Both the position numbers and the translations under genes were made by a program. Positions 59,095 to 64,000 of a stretch of DNA of 64,000 nucleotides are shown here, in pieces. A model generated the notes under the pieces. It was not told the DNA's origin. It saw only the letters and a program-made list of their open reading frames with translations, and ran no database searches. Within the stretch, counting starts at the first letter, position 1; each line of letters starts with the position of its first letter. Source of the DNA: JAJFJD01 sp965228695 (GTDB taxonomy: Bacteria > Pseudomonadota > Alphaproteobacteria > UBA8366); NCBI GenBank assembly GCA_965228695.1, contig CBDDIB010000002.1, positions 4,526,001 through 4,590,000 on the forward strand, given 5' to 3'.

Positions 59095-59988
59095 TCAGCC
59101 TGTACGGTCGCGGGCATAATCGCACACCACCGCAATGAGCCGATCGATATTCGCCCTGAGCTCGGCGAATTGCGGCAACCGTTCGAATGTCGATTCGTTC
59201 ATATAAAGGGCGCGATTGATCTCGACCTGCAGGCTGTGACGCCCGCCCGGCGGATTCGAGTAGGCGCGCACGAGTTCCACCCCTTTGTAGGGGTCATTGA
59301 CCCGAACGGAATACCCGAACCCGCGCAATGTATCACGGACGAGATGCACGAAGTCGGGCGACGACGTCGTGCCGTCACGGTCGCCGAGGACGAAGTCCAC
59401 CTGTCCGCTGCCGTTCAGAAACGACCCTCGAGTCAATGACGGCATCGAGTGGCAGTTGACGTGCCAAACGGCGTCGAAACGCCGGTGCATGTCATTGAGA
59501 ACTTGGCGAAGTTGATCATGGTACGGCTTCCAATAGCCGTCGATCCGTCGCCGTACGTCATCCGACGCCAGTTTGCCGGCATACAGGTTCATATCCGGGG
59601 GGCATAGGCGCCAGACCAATCCGTGACCGAGCCGCGCCTTCTCGCCTGGCCGTACCGGTTCCGGCCAGGAATCCGCCAACAGTTCCGGATCGAGATCGTC
59701 CAGCGACCGGTTCGGATCGATGTAACTGCGCGGAAAAAGCGCCGCGATCAGGCTGGCCCCGTGCTGCGGCGCGCTCTCGAACAGCTCATCGACATACATG
59801 TCCTCGGCCTTGCGCAACTTTTCGACCGGAACGACATGGTTGAAATCCACGGGGTATTCGGTACCGCTATGCGGTGAATCAAAAACCACCGGCACGGCCG
59901 GCTCCGACGCCGGCTGGAACTGCAGGACGCCCGGAAGATTACCCGTGACGGGCGCGCCTTGAGCGCCATTTGTCCTAAGCATCGTCAT
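59095..59988 (-). CDS. N-formylglutamate amidohydrolase family protein
   Basis: The 297-residue protein has the family motifs 'VPVVFDSPHSGTEYP', 'YVDELFESAP', 'SYIDPNRSLDDLD' and 'HVNCHSMPS', with the conserved His/Asp/Glu zinc ligands, and 'LQVEINRALYMNE' near the end. N-formylglutamate amidohydrolase releases formate and glutamate, usually in histidine breakdown, and other members cleave N-formyl or related amides. It overlaps the stop of the upstream ABC ATPase gene by 14 bases, so it is the last gene of the dipeptide-transport operon. That setting suggests hydrolysis of an imported acyl-amino acid or peptide. Confidence 0.85.
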   Translation of the reverse strand: MTMLRTNGAQGAPVTGNLPGVLQFQPASEPAVPVVFDSPHSGTEYPVDFNHVVPVEKLRKAEDMYVDELFESAPQHGASLIAALFPRSYIDPNRSLDDLDPELLADSWPEPVRPGEKARLGHGLVWRLCPPDMNLYAGKLASDDVRRRIDGYWKPYHDQLRQVLNDMHRRFDAVWHVNCHSMPSLTRGSFLNGSGQVDFVLGDRDGTTSSPDFVHLVRDTLRGFGYSVRVNDPYKGVELVRAYSNPPGGRHSLQVEINRALYMNESTFERLPQFAELRANIDRLIAVVCDYARDRTG

Positions 59989-60973
59989 TCAAATGGCAGG
60001 CGGAAATTCGGCCCGGCGCGATTTCTTTCAAGGCCGGCTGCTCGGTCCGGCACCGCTCCGTCGCATGCGGGCAGCGCGGATGAAAATGGCAACCCGGCGG
60101 CGGATCGAGCGGCGAGGGAATTTCGCCCTTGATCGGCATGAACTGCCGGCCCCGGTTGTCGATGCGCGGCACTTCACCCAAAAGCGCGATGGTGTAGGGG
60201 TGGTTCGGTTTCTCGAATAGCTCCTCGGTATCGGCAACTTCCACCACGCGGCCGAGATACATGATGACGACCCGGTCCGACAGATGCTCGACCACGCCCA
60301 GATCGTGGCTGATGAACAGGTAGGTGAGGCCTAGGTCTTCGCGCAACGTGCTGAACAGATTGATCACCTGCGCCTGGATCGACACGTCCAGCGCGGCAAT
60401 TGCCTCGTCGCACACCAGGAAATTGGGCCGGACCGCAAGTGCGCGGGCGATGCCGATGCGCTGCCGCTGCCCGCCGGAAAATTGATGCGGGTACCGCCGG
60501 CGATACGACGGGTCGAGGCCGACCCGCAGCATCATCTCGTCAACGTAATCGTCCAGTTCGTCGGCGTTGATCAAGCCGTGAAACAGCGGCGCTTCGCCGA
60601 TGACGTCCCGGACGCGCAGCCGCGGATTGAGCGACGACATCGGGTCCTGGAAGATCATCTGCACCTGCAACGCCCACTCGCGCTCCTCGGCCGGCGTCAT
60701 CGCCGCGACATCCTTACCACGGAACCGGACGATCCCATCCGATGCCGGATGGATGCCCGCAACGACCCGGCCCAACGTCGACTTGCCGCAACCGGATTCG
60801 CCAACCAAGCCGACAACTTCGCCGTCCTTGACCTGCAGGTTCACGGAATCAACCGCGTGCACGATCTCTTCCCGAAGGTCGCCGCCGATCAAATTGTAAA
60901 TCTTTTCCGCAATATCGAGTTTCTTTTCAAAACGCTTCGAGACGCCGTCGAGTTCGATCATCGTGTCGGTCAT
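59975..60973 (-). CDS. Oligopeptide/dipeptide ABC transporter ATPase, OppF/DppF type
   Basis: Start set at ATG 60973, forming ATGA with the upstream stop. The 332-residue ATPase has Walker A 'GLVGESGCGKSTLGRVVAG', the Q loop 'MIFQDPMSSLNPRLRV', signature 'YPHQFSGGQRQRIGIARALA', Walker B 'NFLVCDEAIAALDVSIQAQV', H loop 'LFISHDLGVVEHL' and the C-terminal oligopeptide extension with a Cys-rich 'CHFHPRCPHATERC' segment, an iron-sulfur type motif. The usual 'DEPTSALD' reads 'DEAIAALD'. It pairs with the next ATPase to power the permeases downstream. Confidence 0.92.
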   Translation of the reverse strand: MTDTMIELDGVSKRFEKKLDIAEKIYNLIGGDLREEIVHAVDSVNLQVKDGEVVGLVGESGCGKSTLGRVVAGIHPASDGIVRFRGKDVAAMTPAEEREWALQVQMIFQDPMSSLNPRLRVRDVIGEAPLFHGLINADELDDYVDEMMLRVGLDPSYRRRYPHQFSGGQRQRIGIARALAVRPNFLVCDEAIAALDVSIQAQVINLFSTLREDLGLTYLFISHDLGVVEHLSDRVVIMYLGRVVEVADTEELFEKPNHPYTIALLGEVPRIDNRGRQFMPIKGEIPSPLDPPPGCHFHPRCPHATERCRTEQPALKEIAPGRISACHLNDDA

Positions 60974-61956
60974 GCCGCGCCCTCGACATGCGGATGGAAA
61001 CAGCGAACCGTGTGATCGTCGGCGATCGGCGCGCTGACGCCGGGCACTTCCTGGCAGCGACCATCGGCCTTGGGGCAGCGCGGATGAAAGGCGCAGCCGG
61101 GCGGCATCGCCAGCAAGGACGGCGCCATACCCGGAATTTGCGCCAACGGCTGGCCCCGCTTGTTGTGGCTCGGCACCGACCCGATCAACCCGCGCGTGTA
61201 CGGATGCATCGGCCCGTCGAGCACGTCGGAGATTTGCCCCGCCTCGACAACGCGGCCGGCATACATCACGCAAATCTTGTCCGCGAGCCCGGCAACGACA
61301 GAGAGATCGTGCGTAATCCAAATCAGCGACATGCCCTTCTCGCGGCACAGCTTCTGGACTTCGAACAGGATCTGGCCCTGGATCGTCACGTCGAGCGCTG
61401 TGGTCGGCTCGTCGGCAACGATCAAATCCGGCTGATGCAACAGGGCGATGGCGATCGAGACGCGCTGCCGCATGCCGCCTGAGAACTGATGCGGATAGGC
61501 CTTAAGCCGTTCTTCCGGTGATGGAATACCGACCTGCCCCAGTGCATCGCGTGACCGTTCGAACGCGGTTTTTCGGTCGACGTCCTCATGCGCCTGAACC
61601 GCTTCGATCATCTGCGTGTCGATCCGCAGGACCGGATTCAGAGTCATCATCGGATCCTGGAAGATCATCGCGACGCGGCTGCCGCGAAGCTGCCGCATGC
61701 GCTCCTCGGACGCCGTGACCAAATCCTCGCCGTTGAAAAGAATACGGCCGGAGACGACCTCGCCCGGCGGATCGACAAGGCCGATGATCGAAAAGCCGGT
61801 AACGGTCTTGCCCGACCCGGATTCACCGACCAGCCCCATCACCTCCCCCTTTTGAATGGAGAAGCTGACACCGTCGACCGCCTTGGCTACTCCGCCTTTC
61901 GTGAAGAAATGCGTCTTGAGGTTTTCGACCTCTAATGTCGGCGCTGCGTCGCTCAT
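60970..61956 (-). CDS. Oligopeptide/dipeptide ABC transporter ATPase, OppD/DppD type
   Basis: Start set at ATG 61956; the preceding in-frame GTG is less likely. The 328-residue ATPase has Walker A 'GLVGESGSGKTVTGFSIIGL', Q loop 'MIFQDPMMTLNPVLRI', signature 'YPHQFSGGMRQRVSIAIALL', Walker B 'DLIVADEPTTALDVTIQGQI', H loop 'IWITHDLSVVAGLADKI' and a C-terminal 'CAFHPRCPKADGRC' motif. It overlaps the OppF-type gene by ATGA and lies 10 bp from the permease gene. Together they form a typical five-part peptide importer. Confidence 0.94.
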   Translation of the reverse strand: MSDAAPTLEVENLKTHFFTKGGVAKAVDGVSFSIQKGEVMGLVGESGSGKTVTGFSIIGLVDPPGEVVSGRILFNGEDLVTASEERMRQLRGSRVAMIFQDPMMTLNPVLRIDTQMIEAVQAHEDVDRKTAFERSRDALGQVGIPSPEERLKAYPHQFSGGMRQRVSIAIALLHQPDLIVADEPTTALDVTIQGQILFEVQKLCREKGMSLIWITHDLSVVAGLADKICVMYAGRVVEAGQISDVLDGPMHPYTRGLIGSVPSHNKRGQPLAQIPGMAPSLLAMPPGCAFHPRCPKADGRCQEVPGVSAPIADDHTVRCFHPHVEGAA

Positions 61957-61965
61957 CACACGATC

Positions 61966-62901
61966 CTATTTCGACAGACGCGGGTTCAATACGTCGCGCA
62001 ACCGGTCGCCGACCAGGTTGATGCTGACGATCGTGACCAACAGGGCAATACCGGGGTAGATGCTGATCCAATATTTGCCGCTCATCATGTACTCGAACCC
62101 GTTCGAGATGAGCAGACCGAGCGACGGTTCGGTCACCGGCAGCCCGATGCCGAGGAAGGACAGGGTTGCCTCCAATGCGATGGCGCTCGCCACCTGCACG
62201 GTGCCGACCACGATCAGCGGCGGCATCACATTCGGCAACAGATGCTTAAAGACGATCCGGCGATGCGACAGGGCGAGCGATGTCGCCGCCTCGATATATT
62301 CCTTGTTCCGCTCGACAAGGGCGCTGCCGCGCACCGTCCGGGCATAGTAGGCCCATTGCACGACGATCAACGCGATGATGATCTTGTCGATCCCCTTACC
62401 CAAGGTCGCCAGCAGCACGAGCGCGATCAGGATTGCCGGAAAACTGAGTTGCAAATCGACAACCCGCATAATGATCGTGTCGGTGCGGCCGCCGAAATAG
62501 GCGGCGATCAGTCCGATGCCCACACCGATGCAGAGTGCGACAAAACCACTTACGGCGCCGACGCCGAGGCTGATGCGCAGCCCGTAAAACATCGCGCTCA
62601 GCATGTCACGGCCCAAGCCGTCGGTCCCCAGATAGGCGGTCGTTCCGCTCATCATCTTCTCGCCCGGCTCCAACCGGCTGTCGAGAATATCGACCGTTGC
62701 CAAATCATACGGATCGGTCGGCGAGATAAAGGGCGCGAAAATCGCGATCAGGATAATCAGGCTGAAGACAATCAATCCGGCGACCGCGACCTTGCTCTCC
62801 GCGAAATCCGATGCGAACCGCCGGAAGGGAGTTTGATCCGGTTGCGCCGACGACTCGTCTTCGGCCGTGTCGAGAACCGTTTGTTCGGTTGCCGCGGTCA
62901 T
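61966..62901 (-). CDS. Peptide ABC transporter permease, DppC/OppC type
   Basis: The 311-residue inner-membrane protein has a hydrophilic N-terminus and a first membrane helix 'VAVAGLIVFSLIILIAIFAP', then the OppC 'GTDGLGRDMLSAMFYGLRIS' segment and the EAA loop 'EYIEAATSLALSHRRIVFKH' that docks on the ATPases. It ends with 'SINLVGDRLRDVLNPRL', standard for DppC/OppC. It overlaps the DppB gene by four bases. Confidence 0.94.
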   Translation of the reverse strand: MTAATEQTVLDTAEDESSAQPDQTPFRRFASDFAESKVAVAGLIVFSLIILIAIFAPFISPTDPYDLATVDILDSRLEPGEKMMSGTTAYLGTDGLGRDMLSAMFYGLRISLGVGAVSGFVALCIGVGIGLIAAYFGGRTDTIIMRVVDLQLSFPAILIALVLLATLGKGIDKIIIALIVVQWAYYARTVRGSALVERNKEYIEAATSLALSHRRIVFKHLLPNVMPPLIVVGTVQVASAIALEATLSFLGIGLPVTEPSLGLLISNGFEYMMSGKYWISIYPGIALLVTIVSINLVGDRLRDVLNPRLSK

Positions 62902-63875
62902 GATTTCACATCCTGAAGCCGGACCCGGGGGTCAAGGACCGAATACATCACATCGACCACCAAATTGATGATGATGAACATGAACACGATGATCATGAGA
63001 TAGGCCACGATCACCGGCCGATCGAGCAGGTTGATCGAATCGATGATCAGCTTGCCCATGCCCGGCCAGGAGAATACCGTCTCCGTTACCACCGAGAAGG
63101 CGATCAACGACCCGAATTCCAGCCCCATCACGGTGATCACCGGAATGAGGATATTCTTGAGAACGTGCACCAAGATCACCCGCTTCGTGCTCAGCCCCTT
63201 GGCGCGGGCAAACTTGATGTAGTCCTGATGAATGACTTCGCGTGTCCCGGCCCGGGTCAACCGAATGGCCAGCGATATCTTCAGCAATGCGAGGTTCAGC
63301 GCCGGCAGAAATAGATGCGATAAGCCGTCCCAGGATAGGAAACTGACTTGGACCCCCAGAAACGACTGCGTTTCGCCGCGGCCGCCGGACGGCAGCCATC
63401 CCATGATAACGGCGAAGATCATGATGAACATGATGCCGACCCAGAAGGACGGCAGACTGAATCCCAGGATCGAGCCGGCCATGACACTTTTGCTGAAATA
63501 GGAATCCGGCTTCAAGCCGGCCCACATACCAAGCGGGATGCCGATGACGATTGCCATCAGCAAAGAGCACACCGCAAGTTCCATGGTCGCCGGCATGCGA
63601 TCCAGTATCAGCAGTAGGGCCGGTTCGGCGAAGATAAAGGAATCGCCGAGATCCCCCTGCAGCGCCCGCCCGACAAACGTCAAATACTGCATGTGGAACG
63701 GTTTATCGAGCCCGAGGGATTCGATGAGCTTTTGGCGGTCTTCCTGATCGGCGTCATCGCTGATCAGGATGTCCACCGGATCACCGATCAGGTAAACGCC
63801 GGAGAAAACGATGATCGACATGGCGATCACCACAATCACGGACTGCAGCAACCGGCGAATGATGTAGACGGACAT
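62898..63875 (-). CDS. Peptide ABC transporter permease, DppB/OppB type
   Basis: Start set at ATG 63875; the in-frame TTG at 63881 is less likely. The 325-residue protein has the OppB N-terminus 'SVYIIRRLLQSVIVVIAMSI' with the 'YLIGDPVD' turn, six predicted membrane segments, and the EAA loop 'DYIKFARAKGLSTKRVILVH'. The end 'INLVVDVMYSVLDPRVRL' is typical. It forms the heterodimeric pore with the DppC-type subunit. The substrate-binding gene lies just upstream past a strong hairpin. Confidence 0.94.
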   Translation of the reverse strand: MSVYIIRRLLQSVIVVIAMSIIVFSGVYLIGDPVDILISDDADQEDRQKLIESLGLDKPFHMQYLTFVGRALQGDLGDSFIFAEPALLLILDRMPATMELAVCSLLMAIVIGIPLGMWAGLKPDSYFSKSVMAGSILGFSLPSFWVGIMFIMIFAVIMGWLPSGGRGETQSFLGVQVSFLSWDGLSHLFLPALNLALLKISLAIRLTRAGTREVIHQDYIKFARAKGLSTKRVILVHVLKNILIPVITVMGLEFGSLIAFSVVTETVFSWPGMGKLIIDSINLLDRPVIVAYLMIIVFMFIIINLVVDVMYSVLDPRVRLQDVKS

Positions 63876-63903
63876 GGACAAACTCCGGCCCGATTGCGGA
63901 AAT

Positions 63904-63938
63904 GGCGACGGGCGGCCCGTGGAGGGCCGCCCGTCGCC
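63904..63938 (-). other. Long perfect stem-loop between the binding-protein and permease genes
   Basis: GGCGACGGGCGGCCC (63904-63918) pairs fully with GGGCCGCCCGTCGCC (63924-63938) around a 5-base loop, giving a 15-bp stem. There is no U tract. In binding-protein-dependent ABC operons such hairpins commonly follow the binding-protein gene and stabilise its part of the mRNA or attenuate the rest, so this one may set the ratio of binding protein to permease. Confidence 0.75.
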
Positions 63939-63945
63939 GACGTGC

Positions 63946-64000
63946 CTACTTTTCCTTCAACACATCCATGGCAATCGTGCGCTCGTCGGTCCGCGCCCGA
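63946..64000 (-). CDS. ABC transporter peptide-binding protein, C-terminal end (partial)
   Basis: The reverse-strand frame runs off the right edge and ends at a TAG (63946-63948). The last residues read 'TDERTIAMDVLKEK', a typical end of a dipeptide-binding (SBP_bac_5) protein. Only about 17 residues are visible, so the assignment rests on position before DppB and on this tail. Confidence 0.6.
   Translation of the reverse strand, partial: RARTDERTIAMDVLKEK

Noticed and set aside
60974..61348. Upstream extension of the OppF-type ATPase frame
   Set aside because: It lies over the C-terminal part of the OppD-type gene in another frame; ATG 60973 with ATGA coupling is the natural start.
1..64000. 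CRISPR array, insertion sequence, prophage or integrative element
   Set aside because: No regularly spaced repeats, transposase, integrase or direct-repeat borders were found. Base composition is even apart from AT-rich promoter regions, and the flbT and fliF-upstream AT richness is local.

Overview
The window is alphaproteobacterial chromosome, high in GC. The markers are CtrA, ChpT, SciP, FlbD, FliX, FlaF and FlbT, which occur together only in that class. The che layout, the PomA-like stator gene and the dipeptide ABC operon would fit a free-living Rhodospirillales-like swimmer, but the order is an inference. There are no tRNA or rRNA genes, no CRISPR array and no insertion sequence.

Layout: (1) 1-7716, flagellar rod, ring and hook-filament junction genes: the end of flgA, then flgH, then a divergent pair (dksA and fliX on the minus strand; flgI-flgJ(N)-flgN-like-flgK-flgL on the plus strand). 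(2) 7793-24423, a flagellin and glycosylation island. It holds two flagellin genes with flbT-flaF and four large TPR-glycosyltransferases (two of GT9-like fold, two of the GT41/OGT-SPINDLY family). Sugar-type enzymes accompany them: a DegT aminotransferase, a WbqC-like protein, a hexapeptide acyltransferase, a five-bladed propeller, a PhyH dioxygenase and a methyltransferase. (3) 24424-29126, the hook operon: flaG-like, fliK, flgD, flgE. (4) 29261-44144, sciP, then fliF-G-H-N, a motA/pomA homologue, flbD, flhA, flhF, flhG, a second FliK-like gene and a QueF-like gene, facing fliJ-fliI. (5) 44325-51138, ctrA (plus) facing cheR-cheB-cheY-cheA-chpT (minus). (6) 51399-59080, unrelated genes: a DUF364 protein, a LysR regulator with a divergent 54-codon gene, mobA, a CZB-GGDEF cyclase, fdhD, an MFS transporter, a SnoaL-like protein, a periplasmic unknown and NAD kinase. 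(7) 59095-64000, N-formylglutamate amidohydrolase and dipeptide ABC transporter genes, running off the right edge.

The flagellar genes and their regulators form one circuit. ChpT would phosphorylate CtrA, SciP would restrain it, and FlbD with FliX would drive late genes through sigma-54. The DNA supports this. Sigma-54 -24/-12 sequences with correct GG and GC spacing lie upstream of flgI, both flagellin genes, the flaG-like gene and fliK. Inverted repeats of the CGGCAA/TTGCCG type, resembling Caulobacter ftr (FlbD) sites, lie 55-280 bp further upstream, and one lies in the fliF upstream region. A CtrA-type box precedes sciP. All sites were found by eye and are untested.

The parts most worth follow-up are the glycosylation island with four TPR-glycosyltransferases around two flagellins, a QueF-type T-fold protein without the catalytic cysteine inside the flagellar operon, a leader element shared by both flagellin mRNAs, a long leader with a small ORF before the hook operon, and CheA with two CheW-like modules plus a receiver domain in a che cluster that has no cheW.
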